Both the position numbers and the translations under genes were made by a program. Source: Maratus speciosus (lineage: Eukaryota > Arthropoda > Arachnida > Araneae > Salticidae). From it: a DNA stretch of 64,000 nucleotides. The stretch covers positions 62,001-126,000 of the forward strand of contig CAWVRF010001061.1 in assembly GCA_963932465.1 (NCBI GenBank). The letters are read 5' to 3'. The number at the start of each line of letters is the position of its first letter. Position 1 is the stretch's first letter. The notes under the pieces are model-generated. The model saw only the letters and a list, made by a program, of their open reading frames with translations, was not told the origin of the DNA and searched no databases. Positions 12,343-26,700 of the stretch are shown one piece after another.

Positions 12343-13950
12343 TTATACATACAAAAGCCGTTCTCTGTGTGTATGTCCTTTATACAAATCTTTAATTTTT
12401 GACCGATTTGCACGAAACTCAATGTACATACGTTTTAGAAAGTGAAAAAGATCACTGTCTACTTTAAAAAATTATCAGACCACTATTTATCCCTTTTTTC
12501 TACCACTTCCATAATTTAACATTATAGAGATATCTCTTTTTAAATCTTTTTTAATTCAAACGTTTCTTTCCTGTTGCCAAACCCTAAAAAATGACACGAT
12601 AATGTGAAAAAAGTAACGATAACGCGTTGCTATATTTTTGCATTTTTGAAATTGAAGTCATTCTAAACAGAAAATGCACATTATTTATATATAAACTAAA
12701 AACTTCAACTATAAGAGCGGTAAAATGACGTAGCACTTTAATTTAATTGTTCTTTAAAATTAAAATATCTACTTTAATACAAACAGTCAAATTTCATGAA
12801 AACAATTTAGGAACAAGAAAAAAAAAAGGCTAGATATGACCTCACATTCCATCAAATCTTTTCAACGTGTAGTCAACTCACCGTAAATAAATGGCTCCTA
12901 TATTTTGTTTACTTCTTGGATTGTATACTACAGACATAATCTGTTAAGTTCGTGTTTTATTTTATGTTATTTTTGGCGTTTTAATTTCGTTTGCCAATTT
13001 AGTTATTGAATATTACACGAAAACAAACAAATTCTAAATTAGTTACAATGTTTTTGAACAATTGAGTTAATATTTTGTAATTGGATTGGAAGCATATTTA
13101 AAAAAATATGCATGCTTGAAAATTACTTTAAAATCCATAAAAAAATCTGTAAATTGAGATAAATATTACAAAAAAATCTTACTGAAAGTACTTTTGTTTT
13201 CTATAAGACGTTGAAACAATCGAATGTGCGAGGTTTAGAGGTTAAATTGCAGTAAAAGGGAAATGTATTGTTGTGTTAGGTTGTTGCCACCGAAAATATG
13301 ATACCAGCGTTACTCATAGACATGTCTTTTCCTTATACTATTGCATTAAGGGTAAACGGGTTCATTTTTCGTAATCGGGTTGCACGTACCTTTAAAAATA
13401 TCCATGCTTGAAAATTACTTTAAAATCCATTAAAATCAGAAAATTGAGATACAATTTTGAAATAAATTTCATTTGAAAGAACTTTTTTCTATTCGACATT
13501 GTAAAAAATGAAATTGTGTGATGTTTAGAAGTTAGAAAAATTGCAGTAAAGGCGAAATTTAGGGGTACAATTTATGGGGCACAATTTATGGGGCACAATT
13601 TATGGGCACTGACATAGTGTTTGTACTTTATATATATACCATTCAAACGAGAATTTCACCAAATGCTGCGCGATTTGGTTTAATTTCTTTTTTTCGTATT
13701 GTGAGGAAAATCCCACATTTTTCTCTTACATCCGGCAAAGATAACGCGCTTTCTGTTATTAAAGCTCACGGATTTTACTATGGTTGCGAGACAATAACGT
13801 CATGTTTTCTGATTGCCTTTTTAACGTTTTGTGGATGGGAATGAATGCACAAGTTTCAGTTATTGTGATTGCCGTATTATTTCGTTTTAATTTATTTTAC
13901 CTGGAAGGCTTCTTATAATTGACACGGGCGAAGCCGGGTAGTTCTGCTAG
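12343..13950 (+). mobile_element. Helitron unit 2, directly head-to-tail with unit 1
   Basis: Begins immediately after unit 1's CTAG with TTATACATACAAAAGCCG and runs to an identical GGGTAGTTCTGCTAG end at 13950, followed by (TA)n (13951-13973). The 5' start lacks the classical TC, so the exact first base is uncertain. Diverged relatives of the internal sequence occur near 39640-40560. Confidence 0.8.
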
Positions 13951-14029
13951 TATATATATATATATATATATATTTACAAAAAATTAATACAGGTATAATA
14001 ACACGAAATGTTTGGATCATTTTACTTAC

Positions 14030-14241
14030 TGTGATGATATGAAACGTATTGCGCCTTTCATCAACTTCGACTGACAGTTTGAAAATAATATTGTGATTGT
14101 ACCCAAGTTTTCGAATGTGTATTAAACACTCCAACCAATCAAATTTGTTTTCTTTCCATTTCTTTCCTGCAACGACGGGCCAACCTCCGAAAGTGGAAAG
14201 AACTTCTTTAAGAGGTTTAGCACCTGCTTCTTCAATTGCAT
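14030..14241 (-). CDS. M13 peptidase exon 6 (FGGWP block)
   Basis: The acceptor is ATTTCAG and the donor ACA|GTAAGT; the exon is 212 bp ending in phase 0. It encodes [40 protein letters not shown], then a hydrophilic region ending RRNTFHIIT. The GGWP motif and the FK-S-V-x-D-ERN-x-F pattern are typical of M13. The next exon (usually a DQP-LGL block) was not seen at lower coordinates. Confidence 0.92.
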
Positions 14242-14680
14242 CTGAAATATATTAATCCTGGTTAGTGTCATATTACAGAATGCATTTAACTGATATCAAG
14301 AAAGAAAATTAATTTATTTAATTGAATGTATACATCCGACATGTATGTTATTCAACAACTATGCTCACAAGAAAAAAAAAAGCACCCATAGTCGTCGTCT
14401 GGTCCGTCCGTCTGTCCGCATATAACAGCGTAAAAACTACCCGACCGACTGGTTTGAAATTTAATATATATATAATCTTTGTAGAATTTTGTCGAGTCAT
14501 TTCAAATTTTGTGAAAATCGAATCAAACCTTAAAAAAATATTAATAAAGTTTCCTTCATTCCTTTAAATCCTATCATACATAATTAATTCAGTGATATCT
14601 CGTGATAGGTAATGATTCTAGGTTGCCATGGTGATTACGTCATATTTAAGATGGAGCCCTAACATTTCCGTATTACTGAA

Positions 14681-14721
<41 letters not shown>

Positions 14722-17700
14722 ATCGTAATAAATTTTGTATTCATGCATTTTTGTATAAGAGTGCAACAGCTATTGCACCAAGATATGAATGTTTATAAAA
14801 CTAGTTACAATGCAAACGCACCTCATTTGCCACGTTTGACATAGAATTTCTGACTCGTTTTAGTTATGTTCACTTATAAATTTGCTATCGACGGATAAAT
14901 GGGTGCCACGCAGTAGCAAAATTTCCCAAAATCTTGGCCGAAACTCGAATATTCTTCTGCTTGTCTGAGTTTTCTCCAAAATCAAGCTAATAGTTAGTAT
15001 GGAAATTTGCGCTACTAAAAAACTCATGAAACGTAGAATTAGATGGTATCATACAATGTAATTTTATGCATCTTAATTCATGCCATTTCGTGAATTTTTT
15101 GGGTTAAGTAGTTAAATAATAAAACAGAAGATTTTTGACAAAATAGCGAAAATTAGCAGTTAAAATTAAACATGACGTAAAAGTAAGATTACGAACTATT
15201 TTTATGATTTATTAATTCAAGTGGATTTCAAACTTTTCCATACAGTTATGTAAGAAAATATGAAACTGCACATTATGTGATGGCTTTATTGAAAGCTCGT
15301 ATAAATACTAGATATCAAAAGATGAAGGCATATCTTTTCTGAAACACAGTCCACCATGACACAGTAAAAAATAGCATCAGGAAAATATTAATTGTCAGAG
15401 TATTGTTTTGAACAATGAAGGTCATTAATTTTTTAAACATTTACCATCACTATGGTATGACCTAAAATAAACTGCAAGTCTCATAAGACAGAATTTCGAC
15501 AAACTAATAATAGACAGAAAGAAATTATAAAGACCTGAATTCTGCACATTTTTCTGTTAGAACTTTTGTAATTGTAGTGGATTTATCTGTTGTATTTGTT
15601 TTTTAATTGAGTATTTTAAAATATACTGAATCATGAGTCAAAATGCTAGCTTTCAAAACAGTATTCAAGAGAAGAGATAATAGTATAAAATTTTAATAAG
15701 TGCTATTACTATCTCCGAAGTTATTCAGAAAAAACAGGCTATTATCTCTTTTTCCTCCTGTATTATAATAATTTATATATTGAAAAATTTTCAAAAATCA
15801 GCATTTTCGAAAGCCTGTAGCTCAAAAGAGAGCAGTGGTATTCATATATGATTTGCTAAGGAAAGAGCTCTATATTATACTGTTTGTAATCTGCAAGTAG
15901 TATTCTGTTTTTTCAAATGTTCTATAAAATATGGAATGTTGAAATTGGAGAAATGAATACCAATCACGAATACAAAAGCCATTTAGAAACAAGAAACGTT
16001 TTACTAAATGAGTTTTCTGGGTTTAGTTAGTTAAAAGTACAGTGAACGACAGAAATTTTTTTAAACTGAACTCCAAAAATGTATTCAATAAAATGTTTTT
16101 TGTGTTTTTAAATGTCCTTTTTATTCCTTCTTGGCTGTCATTCCTCAAATTGCAAGATTTCGTATATCATATACCAGTTGGAAAAACAGGGTGCGACTTA
16201 CAGATGAACAGTATGCAGAAGTGTTCTTCTTTGCTAAATCCCTAATGAATCTCACTTTTCCCTTTTGAGTTACAAGTTGTCGAAAATGCTTATTTTTGAA
16301 TATTCTCAATGTTTAAATTGTTATAATTCAGGCGGAAAAAGAGCTGACACTCTGATTTCTTGCCCATGTTCAGAGGTAGTAATAACACGCATAAAAAAGG
16401 CATATTGTGATCTATTTTTATTCACGACATATCATTTTTTAAAAAGAGGCATTTTAGCTAATATTTCAGTATATTTTAAAGTACTAAAAAAAAGAAAGAA
16501 AAAAGATAATTCCTAGTTAAAAAAAATATGTGCATATTTTTTGAATATTTGAATTTTGTAAAATCGCAGCTTTGAAGACCTCTATTTAAAAGGATTTTTA
16601 AGATAGAAGTTTTTTGCCAATGAATTTTAATTTCTTTTTTTTATGTAGATTTCGTCATAGAAAGTTTGGGAAGATTAACAGTAATAAGTCGCGGCAGCCC
16701 ATGTTTGTCGAAATTCTGTGGGCGGCCCCATAACGTTCTTTACTTTATGCATTAAAGATGAACTAAACATACTACTTCTAGGATTTTGATTCTGAGCATC
16801 CCGAATTCGTCTATCTCTGTCTACTACAGTAAAAAAAAACACAAAGCGAGAAATAAAGAATGTTTAGGACGCGGGATCAAAGAATAATTGCAGTGTAGCT
16901 AATTTAGCATATTTTTTAAAAATTAAATATCTACTGTTATTTCCAATTCGCCTTAATTATTTTGTTAATAAATGAACAAATATTACTATTCCGAAACAGT
17001 GGTTTATATGCCAACAAAAAAAAAATCCCATAAATTGGCAATACTGGAGAAGAGAGAAGGAATTTACAACTTGGTCAATGAGTTTGGGTCTTAAGCAAAA
17101 AAAAAAAAAAAAAAAAAAAAAATTCCTCAAAGGAGCTAAAACCTATTGCGTATTAAGCGGGATCGTGTAATAAGCATTTGCGTATTAAACGTGATATTTT
17201 TTGCATTAGCCTTATGGGCAATAGTCAAGGAACCGGAAAAAATCCGCGTATTAAGCGGGATCGCGTATTAACCGTGAACTTCTTAACCAGGTCCAACTGT
17301 ATTATAAAAAAAATCCTTGGAAAAATGTCTTACGTAAAATATCCAATCAAAAATCAGCAACTGTTGTTTTATTCGTCTAATCTTCCATAATCGGGCTCAT
17401 AGTCGATGTTGGCGACGCAATGACTAAAATAGCCTTAAAATCGCTGAAATACGTGTTTAACGATTTTTTTAGCCGTATTTTATGCTTCTACCTAAACCTG
17501 CAGCTGAGATATGGCGAAATGACCTAGAACACTTGACCCCCCATTTAACCCCCTTAGTGGCTGAATTTCTAAAATCGCTGAAATACGAGTTTAATTATTT
17601 TTTTGTAGATTTGTTATGCTGAATTTTTGCGTCCTTACCTAAAACTACTACTGAGATACGGTGAAATGTCCTAAAGCTTTCGACCCCCTATTTTACCGTC

Positions 17701-20700
17701 TTAGTGGTTGAATTTCTAAAATCTCTAAAATATGTGTTTAACTAATTTTTTAGTATAAGGTGTACCAATCTGACGTAAGGACGCTATCAAAGTTGCCGAA
17801 CTGGCTTTTGATTTAATTTTGTCTTCTCACAGGATTCATGGCGCATTAGACAAAAGCGCGTCGTTTTGAATGAAGTTGCATGAGTGTAACTGATCGTTAA
17901 AACAGATGATGAACTGGATGGAAGCGTACAGAGTCGAGCAGCGAGGCGTTGTGCGTTTTTTGGTGGCTGAAGGAGCCGTGAACGCAGATATTTTTCGCCG
18001 AATGAAGCATGTTTAAAGTAAACACTGTTTAGACCGTACAGCTGTAAACAACTGGTGCAATAGTTTCAGACAAGGCAGACAGACAGACAAGAATTTACCA
18101 AGACCAGAACAGGCCCACGCTGTCATTACCAATACATTAGTCGCCGCTGTCGATGAGATGTTAGAAATAACAGACGAGTAACGACATGCGAAATTTCGGA
18201 TCACACATTTACGTCCTCGAGCCACTTAAGAGGCCGCTGCACTGAAACTCCCCGATCGCGAAATCTCATGTTAGCCCATGGGAAAACTTTGAAGCGCGAT
18301 GACTCATTACCTAATATAATTATTAAAGTACCGTTTTCACCATGAGAAAGTAGATGTCAGATGCCGATGATGTGTCTTTTTAAAAATTGTCTAAGTAAAT
18401 TTTACGTATTTTTAAGAACATGACAAAATTTAATCAAATGGAAATTTCAAAGTTTATAGTTATTTTTTATGTACTTAAAATTTACGGATATAATTTCTAA
18501 AAACGCACATTATCGTCATCTGACATCTACTTTCTGATGGTGAAAACGGTTTTTAATAATTCTATTAGTCAAAGTTTCCCCATAGGCTAACATGGGATTT
18601 CGCGATCGGGGAGTTTCAGTGCAGCGGAGCCTTAAGAAAGACCTTCGAAGATAACTGTTTACTTCGGACGACGAAGTGAACAATAGGGTACGAACATTCT
18701 TCCGAGATAAGCCCCAAGAGGTCTACGCCAGGGGTATCGACCTACTGGTGACACGATGGGACAAATATCTCAACAAATCGGTTGATTATTTTTAGAGTTG
18801 TAATAAAATACTTACTTCTGAACTCTGTTTCAACTTTTTATTTGGGCATCCTTTATAGATTTAGTATACTGGATTTTACGCTCCTACCTAAACTGCTACC
18901 GAGATATGGCAAAATGACCTAAAGCTTTCGACCCCCATTTAAATCCCCTGGAGTGAATTTTCTTAAATACTTTCTAACAGTTTGCTTAGGTCATAAAATC
19001 AATCTACTGTCTAGATTTCGTGATCCTGACTTAAGTCGTTTCACATCTACGTTGATATCTCAATCAGTCAGTCGCTCATATCTTTATAATATTAGTATAT
19101 TAGCACACGAGGAATAGCAGTGTATTTTTACTGTGCTCCTTAAACTGACGCGGCTTTTTCACCGGTGAAGCTGTAAAAAAATACTTTATTAGAGTGCTTA
19201 TAATAGAAATCTGACTATCATTAGAAATGGACAGTAGTTTGTAATTGTTTAGTTACATGTGCATTTTAAAATGTACTTCAAGGGAAATATAAATCGATTT
19301 AGTTAGCTTTAGAGCATAGTATAATATATAGAATCAATACTACACTCATTAATTCTTTAGTTAGGCACATTTTAGCCAGATTTTAGAAAATAAATTTGAA
19401 ATTCTATTAAAAGTCAAGAGTGAAAAAGTTGCAGAAATGTATGGGATCAGTTAAGTCGTGAATAAATAAGTAAATAAAATTTGAAAATGCAATGATGAGA
19501 TGACGAAGCACGGATCCTACTTGATCGCTGACGGGTCATATCTAAAGTTGACCAAGCGTCTCCTTAATATGCGCGATAAAGATATCTGAAAACCTTAACA
19601 TTGACATTTCATGCTTAATTTGAAACAAAAATGCTTAATTTGAATATACAGGGTGTCCGGTCTCAATGGTGTCCAATAGCTAATTCCTAAACCGTTACTC
19701 ACAGAGATATTGTTCAAATTACAAAATGTTTTTACATGAGATAAAGAAACATTTTTAATGCGATTTGAGCCAAGAAAAACATTTCTTAAGATATTATGCA
19801 ATTTAAATTTTTATACGGTCAACCTGTCCTATAAGTTACATTTAATAGAAATATCCTATTACTATAAGAACTAAGCTAAAAATAAGTCTAATTCTTCTAC
19901 GATTAAAACCGACCGAGTAATAGCTGTTTAAAATTGAAGCATCTTTTTTGCTGCTGCGAAATAGGTGCTATTGACAAATTTACTAGAAATATAAATAATT
20001 ATCAGAAAAAAATAATAGTTGAGAATGAAATTGACATAACAATATAAATTTGAAATCTATTTTCATTCAGATATATTAAAAGCAAAATACTTGTACTGAA
20101 AATATAAATGAAAAACAAATAGAATTTTTATAAATGAAATTATGAAAACGAACAGTTTCGATTCTTTACAAAATAAAACATTTGTGAAAATACAATTATT
20201 TAAACCAATCTGAAACTTAATTAATAAACATAAACAGTATCATAGTACTTATACGATGTGACTGCTTTAAGTACAGGTACACGCGAAATAAATTCTTATA
20301 ATAATTTAAGCTCTTTGTGTATGATCCCTCGAAGCATAGCCCAACTCATCTGTCTTTGGATGCAGAAAATTGGTGTAAGTCTTGCAAGTCAAAGTTTCAT
20401 AACTCAGTCAATTTTAGTTTTAGATGAATGGGACTTATTTTGTTTTACTTTTAGTGTAATAGGAAATTTTCCCTAAATATCACTTATAGGACCAGGGGAC
20501 CTAATAAAAAATTAAATTTCTTAACTTTTTAAGAAATGTCTTTATTTATAAAAACGACCTTTAAAATAATTTTTCACCTCATTTAAAACATTTTGTAATT
20601 GGAACTATATGTCTATGACCAATGGTTTAAGAATTAGCCATTGGACACCGTTGAGAGTGGATACTCTGTATTTACAAGTCCTTCCGCTTTCGAATTAATG

Positions 20701-23700
20701 CGACACAATTTTGGATACGAGATACTTTGCACGTGTTTCTGTGTTCAAGGCATAATCGCGAGTAGTACAGGAAATATAATTAATAAAAATTGTGCAAAAA
20801 ATTGAAAAGCTTACTTAGATCCATGCACGAGTTGTACAAATCCTTAATCATTTTGTCATAGGGCGGGTCTGAGTCCTTTAATTTCTTTTCCAAAAGATCT
20901 AGAAAGTGAAAACAATATCAATAGAAATGGTTAATGGAACTTTCTCTATTCTCTCAATCAGCTTGCAGTGTGTTGAATGAAAATATTATCATTAATAAAT
21001 AAATATTTTTCTAATAATATTCTTGCAAAATATAGGAATACAAACACATTTTATTAATAACTCATCGACATATTATTCCAAAACATACATTTTTAAATTC
21101 GAAAACTTTTTGCTTTTATAATTAAATTAGAAAACTTAATGTATAGAATTTTTGGTTTTTCATATTTTAAATAAGACCAGTAGCGTAGTGGTCAGCACGC
21201 CTGTCTGCCACGCTACAGGTAGCGAGTTCTGCTCCCGGCTGGGCGAGGTTAACTCAACCTTTCATCCCTTCGGTGTCGATAAAATGAGTACCAACTTTGC
21301 TTGGGAACTAAACACCGAGGGTCTCGTGTTGGGTTGATCACCTGGCCGGGGCACATGCGGGGAACACCTAGGGGATCAGGGTCAAGTAAACAGAGTTGGA
21401 CACTGCAGGCCCTGATCCTTCATGGATCATACAGCCAGTGATAAAGTTTTTTTTTTTCATTTTTTAAATAAAATCGGATTTTAGTATTAATAGAGCGCAT
21501 GCATGGTAGGAATTAATGGAATTTCTTTCTCTTTTTCAGACTTTTGGGAAGAATTCATGGATAGAATATGTTTTCCAGGAGTACAGAAATTATTTGTTGA
21601 AAAAAGAGGAATAATTTAGTATAAACTGACTACTTTTTTTGACAGTGTAGGCGCTTTGATGGAAAGCGAACGTGTTGGTCTTATTTGTTAACTCATGTGC
21701 GCAAGTATTCGAATCCTTCCTTTCAACCTCTTAAGTTTCAAAAGTGTGATGGTGCTTAATGGATCTGGAATGGTATTTGTATCTTGAGAATTTATATAAA
21801 TTAGTGTTGCATTTATTAACAACTAATGAGATTCCTATCATTCTTGAATTCAAAAAGCCATGTTTCTGACGACCCTGACTCTTTTTAAGTAAAAAATAAC
21901 GCAAGTAATTATTCATGAATTATTTCAATTTGAATTTAATTATAAGTTTCATAATTAAAAATGTGTTTTAGAACAAAAAAGACAGATTATGTTTGGATCC
22001 ATTTATTGTAGCTCATTAAAAAGAAACATTTCAATCGGGAAATTTTATGGGAAGACGTAAATAACAGTTTACTACGATGGATCATCAGAATCGTCAAGAT
22101 AAGACTACTTCGAATTGCATGAATATTTTAGAAAACCCCGTAAATTATGCACGTTTCCGATCTTTTTTTTTTTCTTTTTTTTTTTCAAGAAACGCAAATA
22201 CGGCGCAAAAATGTGTAACTTGATACAATTTTTAATCGGTAGGCAATCCTTTATAGCAAAATAGGTTGCATAATTATAGAAAAAAACTTTATTGCAATTA
22301 AAGTACACTGCTGGCAATTAAAATTGCAACACCGTGAAAGATTGAAAATACAAAAAAGATATTTATTGAACGTAAACAGTATGGCATGAAAACAAAATGA
22401 TTAAATTTGTAAACAGTTTGGGGGTTTGCAAGGGTGCGAAATTGGTAGAAACAGCTGCTCCCCCTGGCACCTAAAAAGGCGCTTATCCGGTTAGGCATGG
22501 AGCCGAACTGGGCTTGGAGGACAGAAACGGGCTACTTATTCCATGCTGCTTCAAGCCTATGCCACGCTTCATCAACCGTATTAGCTGGAGAAGGGTGGCG
22601 GGCTAGTCTCTAAGCAATTCATGAACAGATGTTTTCAATAGGTGACAGATCTGGAGACCGTGCAGGCCAGGGCAGCAATCGAATAGCTTGTGTATCGAGG
22701 AAGGTCAGAACACGACGTGCAACATGTGGTCTGGCGTTATCTTGCTGGAAGATGGCGTTTGGCAGGCCTCGAAGACAGGGCACAACCACTGGACGTAAGA
22801 TGTCAAAAATGTACCTATCTGCGTTCAAATTACCGCCGATCCGAACTAGAGATGGGCATGTCGTGTACCCAATGGCTGCCCAAACCATCACACCAGGTTC
22901 AGGGCCCCTATGCCGATATCGAATGCAAGCAGGCGACAGGCGTTTTCCTCGGAGACACCAGACAAGTATACGGCCATCAGAATACAGCGCATACAACCGA
23001 GACTCGTCTGAAAAGACGACATTGTGCCAGTCATGCATCCAGCTTTGTCGTTCGGCGCACCAGACTCGCCGACTCTCTCTATGCTGCATTGTCAAGGGAA
23101 GCTGCAGTACTGGTCGCCGTTCTGATAGTCCACACTGGTGCAAACGTCGTCGCACCGTACGAGCGGATACTGGGTGCGCTTCAAACATGCCCATTTCCTG
23201 ACTAATGGTTCGTAATGTGGTTGTACAGTTTTGCAGGACCGACCTCACAATATTTCTGTCCTCTCCGGCGTTAGTCATGGGAGGGCGTCGAGATACTGCA
23301 TAACGTTCAGTATGATCCTGTTGATTTCGTATTTGCATGACAGTGGTTGGATTTTGACCGAATGCAACGGGCGATATCATGGAAAGATAATCCACATTCT
23401 CGATAGGCAACGATACTGTCTCTATGGAATACCGACACTTGGTGGTAAGCACTTCTTATTATTATTCGAGGTATTAAACGATATTCTGAGCAAAGACCGA
23501 CCTTACAAAGTGCGTTCCGAATGAGAAATCCACTACGCAACTTTTATTTTATGCAGTACTTCAGATGTCGTTTCTCCCTCCTGCCTCGTCTAAATGCGCT
23601 GAAATACTAATCATTTGCATATTCCAACCTCTTCTTCCTTTCATGTGATTTTGACGTTCGTCAGATCATTCTTTCCTGGTGTTGCAATTTTAATGGCCAG

Positions 23701-26700
23701 CAGTGTACCTTTCTTTTATTTTTGCTTTAATTAGAACTAAAATTATATACATTGTTAAGATTTTTTCTGACGTACACTGTACAGTACGTCATAAGAAAAG
23801 CATTATTATATGCCTCCTTTCACAGGAGAAAGTAATACATGTAGTATAGCTGGCAGCTTTCCTTCATTTTTGAAGTAAAATACACAAATTTCGAAGCAGA
23901 AAAATTAGCTAGCATAAATCAGGCCGAAATGTTGGAACATTGAGTCTCACAAACTTAAAAAATAACATTAAATAAATATATATAGGGGAGACTAAGGAGG
24001 GTTGACCCACTTTTTAGAAAACTTTTTAGTTGACCCACTTTTTATTTTTTAAATATTGAACGTAGAATAAAGTTTTATATATCATTTTATTCGTTATTCG
24101 ATCAGTTATCAAAATAAAATTGCTACATAAGTGTGCTACATAAGAAATTTGAAAAATGATTGATTTTAATCAGGAGAAAATAATGGGTCAAGTCTTCCCA
24201 CATACGGGAGGGTTGACCCACTATATAGGAGGCTTGACCCACTTTGTTTTATATTGAAATATTTGTGAAGAGAAATAAAATCACTTAAAAAAATAACTTT
24301 ATGCTGCATGCTTTAATTATTATAAAAAAAATATTTTTGAAAATATGAGGCTTAAACAAACCTGTTAAGACGCAATCGCAAGTCAGAGGAGAAAATTTTC
24401 ATTTTAAACAGGATTTTGTCTGAGCAGGTATAATTGTACAGTAGGGAAAATGAAATTTTAACACTTGAGGCAGTATTCTATTAGAGATACATGTCCCGTT
24501 TTCATAGTGTTTCATGTTATTATGTTCGCATTTAGAAGCCACTATCCCGCGTTTTTTATCTCGTTGTTCCATTTTTTTTGTGACACCCGAACTGACAACT
24601 CTAGTTGTCACATAGTTTGGCTTCATCGCATTGTATTCACCCAGGTGAAAATTTTCTACATACTTTCCTAAAGTTTTTCGATCAATGCTATGTTCTTTTG
24701 CAGCCGCATGAGCACTTAACTTATCACTAACATATTTTAACCCTTTCAGGGGCAAAGTACTTTCAGTACAAAAATGTTGAAATAAATGACTGGCACCGGA
24801 ATTTACATACAAATTTATTTGGAAATAAGAAAAAGGCTATATTTCATATACATATTAAATGAAAAACCTTTTAGCAAAATTCTGGTGTCATTGTGGCGTT
24901 TGGGAATTAAAATTAAGGGGTTTCATAAACATGCCACTGCCCCTGAAAGGATTAAAACTGCTTCATTCATACTTTCTTGTCTTTTCCACTGTTTCTATTT
25001 ACCTATTGTAAGTAATATTTAGATGGAGAAAAGTTCCTATCAACTTTCTCATTTATATTTCATTAAATGTTTTCTTGCAGTGGATACTATCGCAATTTTT
25101 CACATCTTTCTTCAATCAGTTTAAACATTTCTTTTTACATCACCCTATTTTACTGTAGCTTTACAGAACAAATTTACATTCTTTTTTGTATATAACCACT
25201 AACATTTCAGTATGCACAGAGTATAATAAGAATATTTGCAAAACCACTTAATTAAGGGAGCCTTGAGCATTTGGTCAACCCTCCCTTACATTGAGTGGGT
25301 CAAGCCACCCTACATAGACCTTTTCTAAAGAATAGAACATTGTTATGTTAAGCCTAACTTACTGTACAATCTTTATGTCTGGAATGGAAACTCGATATTT
25401 CTGCATTACTTAAAACCTACTTACTTAAATTTCTGAGATATAATTTATCTGAAAAAAGCTCACAAAATATTTCTAAAAAACGCAACTTTTAGCTCGAAAA
25501 CACTTCACAATTGATTTTTCCACACCTATTTCGATTAGCTGCATGAAACAAAGACTGTTGCTTGAGCATTCTATTAGCTTTGGTTGGCACCTATTGATAA
25601 AACTCTCAAATTCTTATAAATATGAAAACTGATGTGTGGGTCAAGTCTCCCGTATGGTCAACCCACCCTAGTCTCCCCTATATACATATATTTATGTTTA
25701 CTGTTTAATAGCACAAAAGTAAAATCTGAAAAAAAGAAAGGTTTCATCTATGAAGTAGTTATCTTTTATTATTATAAAAATTAATGTTATATTATTAATT
25801 CTTCCTTCGCGATATTTCCTTTTTACATACTAAATTACCGGCATAATCACTAATTTCTTATTTTTTAATAACATCTATCATTAATCCTATTAAATTCTCC
25901 TTAAATTAATTATTATCTTACTCAATTTAATTAAATATAAAGGTTTTAGTTTATCCCTAAATTGTATCCTTATTTTCTGACCATTTCTATTATTTAATGT
26001 AAATTCGAATGCTTTTAAAAGAGCCACTTTTTTTTTTTTTTTTTGCTTATTTTATTTCGAAATTCTTTCGCGCGCTGGTTTTTTTTTTACTTCAAAATTC
26101 ATCCGCTCCCAAATTGACAGGATTTACAAAATCACTCCCAATGGACGTGACATAGGCTTTACGCGTATCCTTAATACATTCATTGGCCAGAGCGCACGCG
26201 ACGACATGATTTTGTGTTTATACGCCCTTTGACAAAAAGCAGATGCATGGAGCATTTCCTCAGAAATTGTTCGCATTTTCACTTGCTAACAGCTTCCTGG
26301 CTGGTAATTGATATTTGTTTTTAATGTAATTTAATCACTATCATAACGATGAAGTTATTTACATCTTAAGACCGGAACGTATCCTTGGAAATGTGGTAAA
26401 TCATTTTTATGGTGTTTTGTTAATAAAAGCATGAAGTCCTAATCAGACTCATTATTTCATAATGGAGAAACTTCCATATTTTTCATTCCACCGCCTATAT
26501 CAACTCATTCAACGACTCGCACCAATGCCTACAATTCTAATTACTTCATATTGGAGACTCTTCCATATTTTTCATTCCACGACTCGCATCAATGTCTACA
26601 ATAGTACATATATATATTTATGTTTACTGTTTTGTTTAATAGCATAAAAGTAAAGCCCGAAAAAAAGTGAAAGGGTTTCATTTATGAGGTACCTTTTATT

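Larger units (their letters stand above)
17758..18853 (+). mobile_element. Mariner-like element, internally deleted
   Basis: Flanked by TA (17756-17757 and 18854-18855) and inserted in a tandem repeat that continues on both sides. Terminal similarity is weak (AAGGTGTACC... versus inverted AAAGGATGCCC...). It carries remnants of a mariner/SETMAR-type transposase and a nested TTAA-flanked MITE. Confidence 0.7.
17437..18970. repeat. Roughly 135-150-bp tandem repeat, split by a mariner
   Basis: Units starting AAAATCGCTGAAATACG occur at about 17437 and 17571, with a diverged one at about 17717. Each carries CTGAGATATGGCGAAATGAC- and CCCATTTAACCCC-like sequence. The array resumes at about 18856 (ACCGAGATATGGCAAAATGA). 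The gap is filled by a TA-flanked mariner. Confidence 0.75.

Noticed and set aside
1..14029. Next M13 exon (DQP-LGL block) in the lower part of the window
   Set aside because: I scanned the minus strand for a phase-0 exon with this motif and found none among the repeats. Its absence here is not proven without a profile search.
22629..23205. Long positive-strand open frames (190 and 171 codons)
   Set aside because: They are antisense to the Tc1 transposase, whose motifs and TIRs explain the sequence.
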